The notes under the pieces are model-generated. The model worked only from the letters and a program-made list of their open reading frames with translations. It searched no databases and was not told the DNA's origin. Position numbers and translations under genes: made by a program. DNA of 64,000 nt from CAVURS01 sp963795385 (GTDB lineage Bacteria; Actinomycetota; Actinomycetes; Actinomycetales; CAVURS01): the NCBI GenBank assembly GCA_963795385.1, contig CAWCHK010000014.1:310001-374000 (forward strand), read 5' to 3'. Below, piece by piece: positions 1-9,642 of this stretch; position 1 is the first letter of the stretch, and each line of letters starts with the position of its first letter.

Positions 1-1298
1 ACATCGCCGGGCAGGGCGCTCGCGGGGGTCGCGGTCTTGGTGATCGTGTAGTTGGTCGACCACTGGACGACGACCTGGCCGTCCCCGCCCGAGGTCGCGC
101 CGCTCGTCGTGCCGCCGCCGGCAGCCACGCCCGCGACGTACTGCGCGTCGCCGGTGTTCGCCGCGGCGCCGCCGGTGCCGACCGCCGAGCCACCGGCGAA
201 GGCGCCGTTGCCACCGGCCGTCGTGGTGCCGCCGGTGACGCCCGTGCCGGTGACACGGCTCGAGCCGCCGCCTCCGGAGCCGTTGTTGTAGAACACGGAG
301 ACCTTGCTGGTGGTCGCGCCGCCCCGGCCCTGGCACTTGCCGCCACCGCCACCGAACCAGCCGCCGCCACCGCCGCCGCCACCCTCGAGCTGCGGGCCGA
401 CCGCCGATGCCACGAGGTCCGACCCGGCGCCGCCGGCGAACTGGGCCCCGGCGTTGCTCGGCTCGGGCGCGCAGTTGCCGCCGCTGGTCCCCTGGGCGTC
501 CTGGGCCGCAGTGGCCGTGGCACCGGCGCCGCCCGCGGCGGCCGTGCCGCCCCGGCCGGAGATCGACGGGACGGAGTCCGCACCGCCGGTCGTGCCTCCG
601 CCGCCGCCGGCGACCGGCGACGCGCCGGTCACGGAGCAGCTGCCGTTGGATGTCGGGCACGGGACGTCGGCGCCGGGCGACGCGCCACCACCACCGCCGG
701 CCACCAGAAGCGTGTTGGCGGCCGTGATGCCGCCGGGCAGGAAGAGCGCGGACATGCCGCCGCCGCTGGATCCGGCGCCATCGGAGAACGCCCCGGCGTG
801 CACGTTGGCCCCGCCGGCACCGCCGCCGCCGTAGGTCGCTGCGGCGCCGGGGCCGCCACCGTTGACCGCACCGCCGCTGACCCGGGCCTTGCCGCCACCA
901 CCGACGACGACCGTCAACGCCTGGCCCGGTGTCGTCGCGACGGTGGCCGTGGCGTAGCCACCGCCCCCACCACCGCTGTTCTGCTGGTCGTAGTTCGGGT
1001 CCACGCCGCCGCCGCCGGCGCCCCAGGCCTTCACGCTGACCGAATGGACACCGGCCGGCACGGTGAAGGTCTGGTCGTTGCCGGAGTACGTGAAGCGCTG
1101 GCAGTCGGTGAATCCGGCGGTCGGCGTGCAGCCGACCTGGGCCGCCTTCGCGGGCGGCGCCTTGGCCGTCTCGACGACCCCGAACGCCGCGACCGATGTC
1201 GCGATCAGCGCGACGGTGACGATCCCGGACGACCAGCGGCGCAGCCGGAGGCGGCGCAGGACGCCGACCCGGCGATGACGTGCGGTTCTACCCGACAT
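1..1298 (-). CDS. Glycine-rich secreted surface protein, cut by the window edge
   Basis: Read from an ATG at 1298 to the left edge, about 432 residues, so the C-terminus is missing. A basic start (MSGRTARHRR) is followed by a hydrophobic signal segment (IVTVALIATSVAAFGVV, about residues 27-43). Next comes 'FTVPAGVHSVSVKAWGAGG', the usual opening of bacterial glycine-rich adhesin-like domains, and then some 300 residues with many runs of four or more Gly. The last visible residues, 'TITKTATPASALPGDV', look like the first strand of a DUF11-type Ig-like surface repeat. It begins only 6 bp after the lipoprotein stop at 1305, so the two are probably cotranscribed. A cell-surface or adhesive role is inferred from composition; no enzyme motif is seen. 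Confidence 0.75.
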   Translation of the reverse strand, partial: MSGRTARHRRVGVLRRLRLRRWSSGIVTVALIATSVAAFGVVETAKAPPAKAAQVGCTPTAGFTDCQRFTYSGNDQTFTVPAGVHSVSVKAWGAGGGGVDPNYDQQNSGGGGGGYATATVATTPGQALTVVVGGGGKARVSGGAVNGGGPGAAATYGGGGAGGANVHAGAFSDGAGSSGGGMSALFLPGGITAANTLLVAGGGGGASPGADVPCPTSNGSCSVTGASPVAGGGGGTTGGADSVPSISGRGGTAAAGGAGATATAAQDAQGTSGGNCAPEPSNAGAQFAGGAGSDLVASAVGPQLEGGGGGGGGWFGGGGGKCQGRGGATTSKVSVFYNNGSGGGGSSRVTGTGVTGGTTTAGGNGAFAGGSAVGTGGAAANTGDAQYVAGVAAGGGTTSGATSGGDGQVVVQWSTNYTITKTATPASALPGD

Positions 1299-1304
1299 CG
1301 CGGA

Positions 1305-1790
1305 TCAGCCCACCTTCGCGATGCCGGGCATCGGGCAGAGCATGTGCGCCTGCGCCGCGAACTTCTTGGTCACTGTCCAGTGCCGGGTGTGGCCCGGCGC
1401 GACCGTGACCGTCGTCCGGCCGAAGTCGAGCGTCGTCGCGTGGGTCGTCGTGAAGTACACGGTGATCGCGTACGTCGCGCGCTGGTGCCCGGGGTTGCTC
1501 GCGGTGCCTGCTGCGCTCCAGCCGCCGGCGACGGCCGAGCAGCTGGTCTGGACGACGTTCTTGCGCACGGCCGGCTGGTTGGCGACCTTCTTCGGCAACG
1601 GTGCCGACTTGAGGATCACCGGAGCGGCGGCCCGCGGGGTCGAAGCCGCCGGCCCGGCCTGGTGGCCCGAGCAGGCGGCCAGGGCGGCAAGTGCGGCCAC
1701 GGCGAGCCCGCCGGTGAGGGCAGCCCGAAGGCGACCTCCCCTGCGTGCAAACGTTGGCAGCCCATCGCGGAGCACACCACAGCTGGTCAC
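1305..1790 (-). CDS. Lipoprotein, paralogue of the one at 2062-2526
   Basis: 161 residues from a GTG at 1790. The N-terminus has an RR pair, a hydrophobic stretch and the lipobox LAAC (Cys about residue 40), so it should be lipidated and held on the outer face of the membrane. The mature part has two Cys (near 'VVQTSCSAVAGGW' and 'AHMLCPMPG'), probably a disulfide, in a small beta-rich domain with 'YAITVYFTTTHATTLDFG' and 'VTVAPGHTRHWTV'. The same order of motifs occurs in the neighbouring lipoprotein (TIVVSFTTKQSTVLARG, VTVKAGATRNWTA), so the two are paralogues from tandem duplication. The family is not recognised; it resembles FxLYD-like extracellular domains. It probably heads an operon with the glycine-rich surface protein. 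Confidence 0.75.
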   Translation of the reverse strand: MTSCGVLRDGLPTFARRGGRLRAALTGGLAVAALAALAACSGHQAGPAASTPRAAAPVILKSAPLPKKVANQPAVRKNVVQTSCSAVAGGWSAAGTASNPGHQRATYAITVYFTTTHATTLDFGRTTVTVAPGHTRHWTVTKKFAAQAHMLCPMPGIAKVG

Positions 1791-2061
1791 AGACCGACAC
1801 CCCTCGTGTCATTCCCCCACACGACCGCCCCGGACGGGAGGTCGTGTCTCGCGCACGTCTCGCTGTCGGGCCCCGGCCCGGCAGCACTGCGTGATGTTTC
1901 GGTTTCAGAGCGTAGAGCCGTCCAGACGTCTGAGGACAGGCACTTTGCCGATTTCGCGACGAAAACTTGACGTTTCGTGACGCTTAGTCAGGCATTGCTC
2001 CAGGCGGCTCACTGTCAGTGACGGCGAGCTGCTGGCGGCGACGTGGGTCGCCGTCCGGCGG
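1791..2061. promoter_or_regulatory. Intergenic region with several inverted repeats
   Basis: No gene is seen. It holds a 10-bp palindrome CAGACGTCTG at about 1923-1932, an inverted pair ACGAAA/TTTCGT near 1960-1980, and TCACTG-T-CAGTGA at 2009-2021. A promoter for the lipoprotein at 1305-1790 is expected here, but I could not pick one with certainty. The AGACGTCT core recurs in the palindrome at 51253-51266. Confidence 0.35.
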
Positions 2062-2526
2062 TCAGCTCTCGGACACTCCCCGGAGCACGCACTGGGTGCC
2101 CTTGGACTTGGCGAAGTTGGCGTTCGCCGTCCAGTTCCTGGTGGCGCCGGCCTTGACCGTCACCTTGGTCTCACCCCGGGCCAGGACCGTCGACTGCTTG
2201 GTCGTGAAGGAGACCACGATCGTGAACGTCGCGGCCTTGTCCTTGGAGTTCGTGACCGTGCCACCGGCCCCCCAGCCGCTGGTGGTCGACGCGCAGTCCT
2301 TCATCGACACGGACGGGCGGGCCTTCGGGTCGTTGGCGATCGTGTCGGCCTTGGGCGCGACCTGCGTCGTGCCGGCAGCGGCGCCCTTCTTCGCGGCGGC
2401 GGCACTGGAGCCGCTCGAGCCGCTCGAGCCGTGTGAACAGCCGGCCACCAGCACGGTCGCGACGGCCATCGCAGCCATCGCGCTCGCGGCGCCGGTTCCC
2501 CGGCCGGTCGGGTGAATGCGTGTCAT
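2062..2526 (-). CDS. Lipoprotein with a flagellar-sigma-type promoter
   Basis: 154 residues. The ATG at 2526 is chosen because CTGGAG lies just upstream; a further in-frame ATG at 2580 falls inside the promoter. The signal peptide ends in the lipobox VAGC, followed by a Ser/Gly linker (HGSSGSSGSS) and a small domain with two Cys ('MKDCASTTSGWG', 'GTQCVLRG') and the strands 'TFTIVVSFTTKQSTVLA' and 'VTVKAGATRNWTA'. It is paralogous to the lipoprotein at 1305-1790. Function is unknown. The promoter at 2571-2597 matches the motif found upstream of flagellar genes, so the protein may be made together with the flagellum. Confidence 0.78.
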   Translation of the reverse strand: MTRIHPTGRGTGAASAMAAMAVATVLVAGCSHGSSGSSGSSAAAAKKGAAAGTTQVAPKADTIANDPKARPSVSMKDCASTTSGWGAGGTVTNSKDKAATFTIVVSFTTKQSTVLARGETKVTVKAGATRNWTANANFAKSKGTQCVLRGVSES

Positions 2527-2570
2527 CAGTAGATCTCCAGGTCCCTGTTGTCTGGTCTTGCGTCCAGGTC

Positions 2571-2597
2571 GTATCGGCAAACGGGTGACAGAACTTA
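2571..2597 (-). promoter_or_regulatory. FliA/WhiG-type promoter for the lipoprotein
   Basis: On the minus strand TAAG (2594-2597), 15 nt, then GCCGATAC (2571-2578). This is close to the flagellar sigma consensus TAAA-N15-GCCGATAA. The start codon lies about 45 nt downstream. Confidence 0.6.
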
Positions 2598-2764
2598 AGA
2601 GCGGAGCTCAGACCCGTCTCAGCAACCTCCCGGACGGAGGGCGCTGGCCGGCCCGGTGCGCGCCGCCATCCCCGGATGGCTGCGCACAGTGAACGGGCTT
2701 CCACCCAGCGTAGAGCCCACGAGTGCCGGTGTGCAGGCGATCGGGCCGAAAGCCGGCGCCGGGG

Positions 2765-4351
<1,587 letters not shown>

Positions 4352-4379
4352 GGCTCGCAGCGTAATGCAGCATCCGGCC

Positions 4380-4385
4380 TAGACT
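4380..4385 (+). promoter_or_regulatory. -10 box of a leaderless promoter
   Basis: TAGACT ends 7 nt before the GTG at 4393. This places the transcript start at or within a base of the start codon, the usual geometry of actinobacterial leaderless mRNAs. The region is shared with the divergent ATPase gene. Confidence 0.5.
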
Positions 4386-4392
4386 GCCCCGG

Positions 4393-4689
4393 GTGATCTT
4401 CAAGGCGGTCGGAGATCAGCGGCCCTATCCCGACCACGGCAAGGTGACGCCGCGCGACTGGTCCGACGTGCCTCCGCGGCTGGTCCGGCTGGACGAGCTG
4501 GTGACCACCAAGCGCACGCTCGACCTCGACGCGCTGCTGTCGGAGGACTCGACGTTCTACGGCGACCTCTTCGCGCATGTGGTCGAGTGGAAGGGCGACC
4601 TCTATCTTGAGGACGGCCTGCACCGCGCACTGCGGGCCGCCCTACAACAACGTCCCGCTCTGCACGCCCGCGTGCTCGTGCTCGACTGA
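4393..4689 (+). CDS. Conserved actinobacterial ParB/sulfiredoxin-like protein
   Basis: 98 residues from a GTG that is probably leaderless. The core 'RLVRLDELVTTKRTLDLDA' followed by 'FYGDLFAHVVEWKGDLYL' and 'EDGLHRALRAALQQR' is strongly conserved in actinobacteria next to LytR_C genes, as here. The 'DGLHRALRAA' segment resembles the DG-HR motif of ParB/Srx folds. Public annotations sometimes call this family a VapB-type antitoxin, but no toxin partner is present and that label looks unsupported. Its biochemical role is unknown. It lies 19 bp before the LytR_C gene and is likely cotranscribed with it. Confidence 0.78.
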   Translation: MIFKAVGDQRPYPDHGKVTPRDWSDVPPRLVRLDELVTTKRTLDLDALLSEDSTFYGDLFAHVVEWKGDLYLEDGLHRALRAALQQRPALHARVLVLD

Positions 4690-4708
4690 CCGGCTGAAGG
4701 GGGCCGCG

Positions 4709-5356
4709 TTGTCCGAGGTCGATGACGTCGATGACGTCGACGCGCCCCAGCACCCTGCGCGCACCCCCCTCACCCCGGCCCAGCGCCGAGCCCGGCGGCA
4801 GGCCGTCACGCTGCTCCTGGTCGGCGGGCTGCTGCTGGTCGCCTTCCTGTTCGCCGCGGCGTACTACGGCGGCTGGTTCGACAAGCCCAAGGCCAAGGCC
4901 GCGCCGTGCACCACCGTCGCGACCGCGCCCAAGGTGCAGCCGTCGCAGGTGCGGGTCAACGTCTACAACGCGAGCAAGCGCAACGGCCTGGCCAAGAGCG
5001 TCTCCGGCCAGATGCGCCAGCGCGGCTTCGTCATCGGCAAGGTCGCCAACGACCCGCTGGGCGCGACGGTGAAGACGCCGGCCCAGGTCCGCTACGGCAC
5101 CAAGGGCAAGGCCGGCGCGCAGCTCGTCACGTCCGAGGTGCCCGGCGCCAAGCTGGTCAAGGACAAGCGCAAGGACGCGACCGTCGACCTCGTCCTCGGC
5201 AGCTCCTACTCCACCCTGACCGGCGCCAAGAGCACCGCGTCGCCCAGCGCGACCTGCACGCCGGCCAGCACCTCCACGACGACCGCACCGCCCAAGTCGA
5301 CGAAGACGACCAAGACGTCCGCGAAGCCGTCGCCGACGACGTCGAAGAAGCCCTGA
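4709..5356 (+). CDS. LytR C-terminal domain membrane protein
   Basis: 215 residues from a TTG at 4709, chosen because GAAGGGGG precedes it at the right distance and upstream sequence in this frame overlaps the previous gene. It has a short acidic cytoplasmic N-terminus, then RRARRQ, one membrane helix (TLLLVGGLLLVAFLFAAAYY, about residues 34-53) and an extracellular LytR_C domain ('VRVNVYNASKRNGLAKSVS', 'GFVIGKVANDPLG', 'VDLVLGSSY'). It ends in a Ser/Thr/Pro/Lys-rich tail, a likely wall spacer. There is no LCP catalytic domain. It is probably a cell-envelope protein; the exact role of free-standing LytR_C proteins is not established. Confidence 0.85.
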   Translation: MSEVDDVDDVDAPQHPARTPLTPAQRRARRQAVTLLLVGGLLLVAFLFAAAYYGGWFDKPKAKAAPCTTVATAPKVQPSQVRVNVYNASKRNGLAKSVSGQMRQRGFVIGKVANDPLGATVKTPAQVRYGTKGKAGAQLVTSEVPGAKLVKDKRKDATVDLVLGSSYSTLTGAKSTASPSATCTPASTSTTTAPPKSTKTTKTSAKPSPTTSKKP

Positions 5357-5379
5357 GCCGGACGCCGAATGGTGGGTCG

Positions 5380-5904
5380 ATGAGCGCCGGGGAGCGTTGC
5401 GAGGGTTGCGGGTTCGTCTGGGGCGACATCGACACCGGCGAGCTCGGCGCCCGGTTCGCCGACCTCTCCGAGCGGTACCGCGCACTGGTGACGACGACCG
5501 GCGAGACCGAGCTGCGCCGGCGGCCCGAGCCGCAGGTCTGGAGCGCGCTGGAGTACGCCTGCCACGTCCGGGACGTCCTGCTGGCGCAGCGCGAGCGGGT
5601 CTACCTGGCCCTGGTCGAGGAGCGGCCCGGCTTCGCCCGGATGAACCGCGAGGAGCGGGTCGGGCTCGCGCGGTACGCCGAGGACTCGCCCGCCGAGGTC
5701 GCCGCGCAGCTGGGCCTCGCCTTCGACCTGGTCGCCCGGGCGCTCAGCGGCCGGAGCGACGAGGACTGGCAGCGGCTGCTCCTCTACAACTACCCGGAGC
5801 CGCAGGAGCACGACCTGGCCTGGCTCGGCCGGCACACGGTGCACGAGTGCGAGCACCACCTGCGGGACATCGAGCGCGGGCTCACCCGGACCGACCGGGC
5901 CTAG
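5380..5904 (+). CDS. DinB-fold (DinB/MST-like) protein
   Basis: 174 residues from an ATG at 5380. The N-terminus carries a CEGCGF pair of cysteines. The rest is a four-helix DinB-type bundle with 'EYACHVRDVLLAQRERV' and, near the end, 'HTVHECEHHLRDIERGL', whose histidines fit the metal site of the superfamily. Members act as thiol-dependent transferases (mycothiol or bacillithiol) or maleylpyruvate-isomerase-like enzymes; the substrate cannot be told from sequence. It is followed after 7 bp by the glucosidase gene, so the two may be cotranscribed. Confidence 0.8.
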   Translation: MSAGERCEGCGFVWGDIDTGELGARFADLSERYRALVTTTGETELRRRPEPQVWSALEYACHVRDVLLAQRERVYLALVEERPGFARMNREERVGLARYAEDSPAEVAAQLGLAFDLVARALSGRSDEDWQRLLLYNYPEPQEHDLAWLGRHTVHECEHHLRDIERGLTRTDRA

Positions 5905-5911
5905 CGCGGTC

Positions 5912-7963
5912 GTGGCCGCCCAACCACCGGTCCACGAGCTGGTCGCGTGCGTCCAGGCTCCCACCGCCGTCCTGTCCGACCGGGCCGGCGACATCCGGCC
6001 GGGCGGCGCGCAGGGTGCCTTCACCGGCGACGTCCGGGTGCTGAGCACCGCGGTCCTCTCCCTCGGCGAAGACCGGCTGCAGCCGGCCGGGTGGTGGCTG
6101 GACGGCCCCTCGGGCGCGACCTTCGCGACCGTCGTCCCGGCGTTCGGCCCGGCGGCGCACGACCCGGCCGGTGAGGTCCGCCGCGAGCGCCGGACGACGC
6201 AGGACGGCCTCGGTGAGCGGATCACCCTGACGTCGTACGTCGACCGGGCGATCGAGGTGCGGATGGAGCTCACCCTCGGCGTCGACCTGGCCCGGGTGCA
6301 TGCGGTGAAGAACGGCGATCCGCCGCCAGAAGCGTTGCCCGCCAAGGCTTCTGGCGACCGCTTGACGTGGACGGGCTCGGGTCCGGGCGACCGGGCGTTC
6401 GTCGTCGAGGCCGAGCTCCCCGGCGCCCGGCTGGAGGCCGACCCGGCGGGGGTGCGGGCCGTGTGGCCGGTGCGGCTGGCCGCCCGCGGGTCGGTCACGA
6501 TCACCTGGGCGCTGACCGTTCAGGACCCCGGCCGGATCGTCCGGCGGCCGGGGGCGCCAGCTCCATGGTCGGTGCCGACGGTGACCTGCGACGACCCCCG
6601 GCTCCGCTCGCTCGTCTCGCGCTCCCTCGACGACCTCGACGCGCTGCGGCTGGAGAGCGTGGACCAGCCCGGGGCCCAGTTCGCTGCCGCCGGATCCCCT
6701 TGGTACCTCACGCTGTTCGGCCGGGACAGCCTCTGGACGGCCCGGATGCTGCTCCCGCTGGGCGTCGGTCTCGCGGAGGGCACGCTCGAGGTTCTCGCCG
6801 CCCGGCAGGGTCGGTCGACGGACGTGTCGTCGGCCGAGGCTCCAGGCAAGATCCTGCACGAGGTCCGCCGGGCCGCGACGTTGCACGGCGCGTTCGGCTC
6901 GATGGACCTGCCGCCCGTCTACTACGGCACCGTCGACGCCACACCGCTGTGGGTGCTGCTGCTGCACGACGCCTGGTCCTGGGGGCTGCCGGACGACCGC
7001 GTCGAACGACTGCTGCCCCACCTGGAACGCGCGATGGGATGGGTGGCGGGCGACGGCGACCCGGACGGCGACGGCTTCCTGGAGTACGTCGACGCGAGCG
7101 GCCGCGGCCTGGCCAACCAGGGGTGGAAGGACTCGGCGGACGCCGTGCGGTTCCGCGACGGGACGATCGCCGACGGGCCGATCGCGCTGGCCGAGGTGCA
7201 GGGCTACGCCCACGAGGCGGCGCTCGCCGCGGCCACCCTGCTCGAGGCGTTCGGCCGCCCGGGCGCGGACGCGTGGCGCGAGTGGGCCGGGCGGCTGGCG
7301 GCGCGCTTCCGGGCGGCGTACTGGGTCGAGGACGAGCGGGGCCGCTACCCCGCGCTGGCCCTCGACGGCGCCAAGCGGCCGGTCGACTCGGTCACCAGCA
7401 ACATCGGCCACCTCCTGGGCACGGGCCTGCTGTCGGCCGCGGAGGCGGCGCTCGTGGCCGGCCGCCTCGCCGACGACCTGGACACCGGGCTCGGCCTGCG
7501 GACGATGTCCGGCGCGGCGGGTGGCTACTCGCCGCTGTCCTACCACTGCGGCTCGGTCTGGCCGCACGACACGGCGATCGTCGCGCTCGGCCTGGCCCGG
7601 GAGGGCTTCGGCGACCAGGCGGCCCGGCTCGCCGCCGGCCTGGTCGAGGCCGCCCAGGCGTTCGGCTGGCGGCTGCCGGAGCTCTACGGCGGCGCCCCGG
7701 CGGTCACGACGCCGGCCCCCGTGCCGTACCCGCCCTCGTGCCACCCGCAGGCCTGGGCCGCGGCCGCCGGTGTCGCGGTGCTCCAGGTGCTGGCGGGCGT
7801 GTCCGTCGGGGCACCCGGCCGGCTCCGGGTCGACCCGCCGCCGGGCATGCCGCTGGGAGGGCTGGCGGTCGCCGGGCTGCGCCACGACGGCGCGGACGTA
7901 TCGGTGCAGATCAGTCGCGAAGGGACCGTCCTGGCATCGCATCCGGCGGATCCGGGCGAGTAG
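5912..7963 (+). CDS. Amylo-alpha-1,6-glucosidase / glycogen debranching-type protein
   Basis: 683 residues from a GTG at 5912. The N-terminal third (to about residue 220) is a beta-rich 'glycogen debranching enzyme N-terminal' domain ('HELVACVQAPTAVLSDRAGD', 'GAFTGDVRVLSTAVLSLGED'). The rest is an (alpha/alpha)6-barrel glycosidase domain with 'WYLTLFGRDSLWTARMLL', 'NQGWKDSADAVRF', 'ALAEVQGYAHEAAL' and 'WRLPELYGG'. The Asp in GRDS and the acidic residues in QGWKDS are where the catalytic acids of related families sit. Expected to trim alpha-1,6 branches of glycogen or related oligosaccharides in the cytoplasm. The family is common in actinobacteria, but few members have been assayed. Confidence 0.85.
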   Translation: MAAQPPVHELVACVQAPTAVLSDRAGDIRPGGAQGAFTGDVRVLSTAVLSLGEDRLQPAGWWLDGPSGATFATVVPAFGPAAHDPAGEVRRERRTTQDGLGERITLTSYVDRAIEVRMELTLGVDLARVHAVKNGDPPPEALPAKASGDRLTWTGSGPGDRAFVVEAELPGARLEADPAGVRAVWPVRLAARGSVTITWALTVQDPGRIVRRPGAPAPWSVPTVTCDDPRLRSLVSRSLDDLDALRLESVDQPGAQFAAAGSPWYLTLFGRDSLWTARMLLPLGVGLAEGTLEVLAARQGRSTDVSSAEAPGKILHEVRRAATLHGAFGSMDLPPVYYGTVDATPLWVLLLHDAWSWGLPDDRVERLLPHLERAMGWVAGDGDPDGDGFLEYVDASGRGLANQGWKDSADAVRFRDGTIADGPIALAEVQGYAHEAALAAATLLEAFGRPGADAWREWAGRLAARFRAAYWVEDERGRYPALALDGAKRPVDSVTSNIGHLLGTGLLSAAEAALVAGRLADDLDTGLGLRTMSGAAGGYSPLSYHCGSVWPHDTAIVALGLAREGFGDQAARLAAGLVEAAQAFGWRLPELYGGAPAVTTPAPVPYPPSCHPQAWAAAAGVAVLQVLAGVSVGAPGRLRVDPPPGMPLGGLAVAGLRHDGADVSVQISREGTVLASHPADPGE

Positions 7964-7977
7964 TCGCCCCGACGGGC

Positions 7978-8004
7978 TAAGGCCGCGCCGCCGGGTGCCG
8001 AAGC
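7978..8004 (+). promoter_or_regulatory. FliA/WhiG-type promoter for the GGDEF gene
   Basis: TAAG (7978-7981), 15 nt, GCCGAAGC (7997-8004). It lies about 45 bp upstream of the diguanylate cyclase start and matches the motif found before flagellar genes. Confidence 0.5.
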
Positions 8005-8049
8005 ACTGTGGAGGGGGCTCGCCGGAATCCACCGACCCGTAGGCGTCCC

Positions 8050-9093
8050 ATGCACACCAACGTCGCACCGACCGGCCCCCGGTCCCCGCTGCAGTCCGTG
8101 CTCGCGTCCGTCCTGCCCGACCGCGCCCTCACCGGTTCGGAGGCGGTCCGGCTGGGCCGCGGCCTGCTCTTCGCCACCGGCGTCGTCGTCTCCGCGGCCA
8201 TGCTGCTGCTGCACCCGACGACGGGCGACCTGACCGTCGTGGCGATCGTCAGCGCGGCCATGTCGGCGGTGCTGGTCCTCAGTCTCTTCGTCCCCTGGCA
8301 GCGCTGGTCGGACCGGCCGACGGTGATCTTCCCCGTCGCGGTGATGCTCGCCCTGGCCGGCGTCGGCTTCTTCACCAACCGTGAGATCGGCACCTGCTTC
8401 ACCGGTCTCTTCGTCCTCTGCTTCGCCTACCTCGGCATCTGCGAGCGCCCCCACACAGCGTTCGTGGTGCTGCCGGTCGCGCTGCCGTCGTACGTCCTGT
8501 CGATCCGCACCTGGGACTCCTCGGTGGCGGTGCGGCTGACCGTGGCGGCCGTCGTCTGGACGCTGCTGGCCGAGCTGCTCTCGCACCTGACCCGGCAGCA
8601 GCACCTCGTGCAGGAGATGCTCGACGCGGCCTCCCGCACGGACGAGCTGACCCGGCTGGCGAACCGGCGCGACCTCGAGTCGCGGCTGCTGCGCACCAAG
8701 GTCGGCGACACGCTCGTCATGTGCGACCTGGACCACTTCAAGCAGCTCAACGACACGCGGGGCCATGCGGCCGGCGACGTCGTGCTGCGCGACTTCGGGG
8801 CGGTGCTGCGGGGTTCGCTGCGCGGCGACGACTACGCGGCACGGTACGGCGGCGAGGAGTTCGTCCTCATCCTGGCCGACACCGACGCCGGCGGAGCGGT
8901 GGACGTCCTGATGCGGCTGCGGCGGCGCTGGGCCAAGGTCCACCCCGAGATCACCTTCTCGGCCGGGTACGCCTCCAACACGGCGAGGCTGAGCGTCCAG
9001 GACCTGCTGGACACGGCCGACCAGGCGATGTACTCCGCGAAGTCCTCGGGTCGCGACTGCTTCCGCGGTGTGGAGTCCCTGCCCGCCGCCTGA
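8050..9093 (+). CDS. Membrane diguanylate cyclase (GGDEF)
   Basis: 347 residues from an ATG at 8050; an in-frame GTG at 8008 would add 14 residues but lies too close to the promoter. About six membrane helices fill residues 35-185. A short linker leads into a GGDEF domain beginning 'DELTRLANRRDLESRL', with the metal/GTP-binding 'CDLDHFKQLNDTRGH' and the active site GGEEF at residues 267-271. The motif is intact, so it should make c-di-GMP at the membrane. No RxxD inhibitory site is seen four to five residues before the GGEEF. The upstream flagellar-type promoter suggests expression with motility genes, which end just downstream on the other strand. Confidence 0.9.
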   Translation: MHTNVAPTGPRSPLQSVLASVLPDRALTGSEAVRLGRGLLFATGVVVSAAMLLLHPTTGDLTVVAIVSAAMSAVLVLSLFVPWQRWSDRPTVIFPVAVMLALAGVGFFTNREIGTCFTGLFVLCFAYLGICERPHTAFVVLPVALPSYVLSIRTWDSSVAVRLTVAAVVWTLLAELLSHLTRQQHLVQEMLDAASRTDELTRLANRRDLESRLLRTKVGDTLVMCDLDHFKQLNDTRGHAAGDVVLRDFGAVLRGSLRGDDYAARYGGEEFVLILADTDAGGAVDVLMRLRRRWAKVHPEITFSAGYASNTARLSVQDLLDTADQAMYSAKSSGRDCFRGVESLPAA

Positions 9094-9109
9094 CCGACGG
9101 CAAGCGGAG

Positions 9110-9160
9110 GTTCCGGGGTCCCACCCGACCCTCGGACGGGGTCCCTTCGGATCCCGGAAC
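9110..9160. repeat. Dispersed palindromic repeat, family 1, copy A
   Basis: Imperfect inverted repeat with arms GTTCCGGGGTCC and GGATCCCGGAAC, in the gap between convergent genes. Near-identical outer arms occur at 52284-52335 and 53272-53322. It may also serve as a bidirectional terminator here. Confidence 0.6.
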
Positions 9161-9177
9161 GCCAGCCGCCGAGCGGC

Positions 9178-9582
9178 TCAGCCGGCCGTGGCGAGCAGAG
9201 GTGCGCGCAGCGGCAGGCCCGCGTCGGACTGCAGGGCCTGGACGGCGCGGCGGGTGCGGGGGTTCACCAGGATCGGCGCGGCCAGGTTCACCGTGGCGTC
9301 CGCGAGCCCAGCGCCGGGGTTGACCACGAGCAGGACCAGCGGCTGGTCGCCGGGCTCGAGGCCCAGCACCGCCACGACCTCGGCGTCGAGGTCGGCGCCG
9401 TACTCGGGGAAGAACGGCTCGGGCGCCACCACCAGCAGTCGCAGGTCCGGGTCGACCAGCGAGCGCAGGGCGAAGACCATCGACTCCTCGTCGAGGGACA
9501 CCAGCACGCAGCGGGACAGGCCGGGCAGGCCGGGCACGTCCTCGACGAACGAGATGACCGGCAGGTCGTCCTCAGCCACCAC
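9178..9582 (-). CDS. fliW: Flagellar assembly factor FliW
   Basis: 134 residues from a GTG at 9582 preceded by GGAGGAG. The FliW family is shown by 'VISFVEDVPGLPGL', 'FPEYGADLDAEVVAVLGL' and 'VVNPGAGLADATVNLAAPIL', with 'PRTRRAVQAL' near the C-terminus. In other bacteria FliW binds either flagellin or CsrA; when flagellin is secreted, FliW is free to inhibit CsrA and flagellin translation resumes. A CsrA gene is at 39172-39420 and two ANGGA motifs lie in the fliC leader, so the whole partner-switch appears present. It is the last gene of flgN-flgK-flgL-fliW, 60 bp after flgL. Confidence 0.92.
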   Translation of the reverse strand: MVAEDDLPVISFVEDVPGLPGLSRCVLVSLDEESMVFALRSLVDPDLRLLVVAPEPFFPEYGADLDAEVVAVLGLEPGDQPLVLLVVNPGAGLADATVNLAAPILVNPRTRRAVQALQSDAGLPLRAPLLATAG

Positions 9583-9642
9583 TCCTCCAGAGCCCGGTCC
9601 GGCCGATCGCCGGGAGCGCTCGCGACGAGTCGCGCGACGCCG

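Noticed and set aside
1945..1952. GCCGATTT on the plus strand as another flagellar promoter
   Set aside because: No acceptable -35 at 15-16 nt and no gene downstream on that strand.
4393..4689. VapB-type antitoxin label for the ParB-like gene
   Set aside because: No toxin gene nearby, and the conserved core looks ParB/Srx-like rather than like an AbrB or RHH antitoxin.
5882..8068. Long minus-strand open frame opposite the glucosidase gene
   Set aside because: Shadow of a GC-rich gene; no start context and no recognisable domain.
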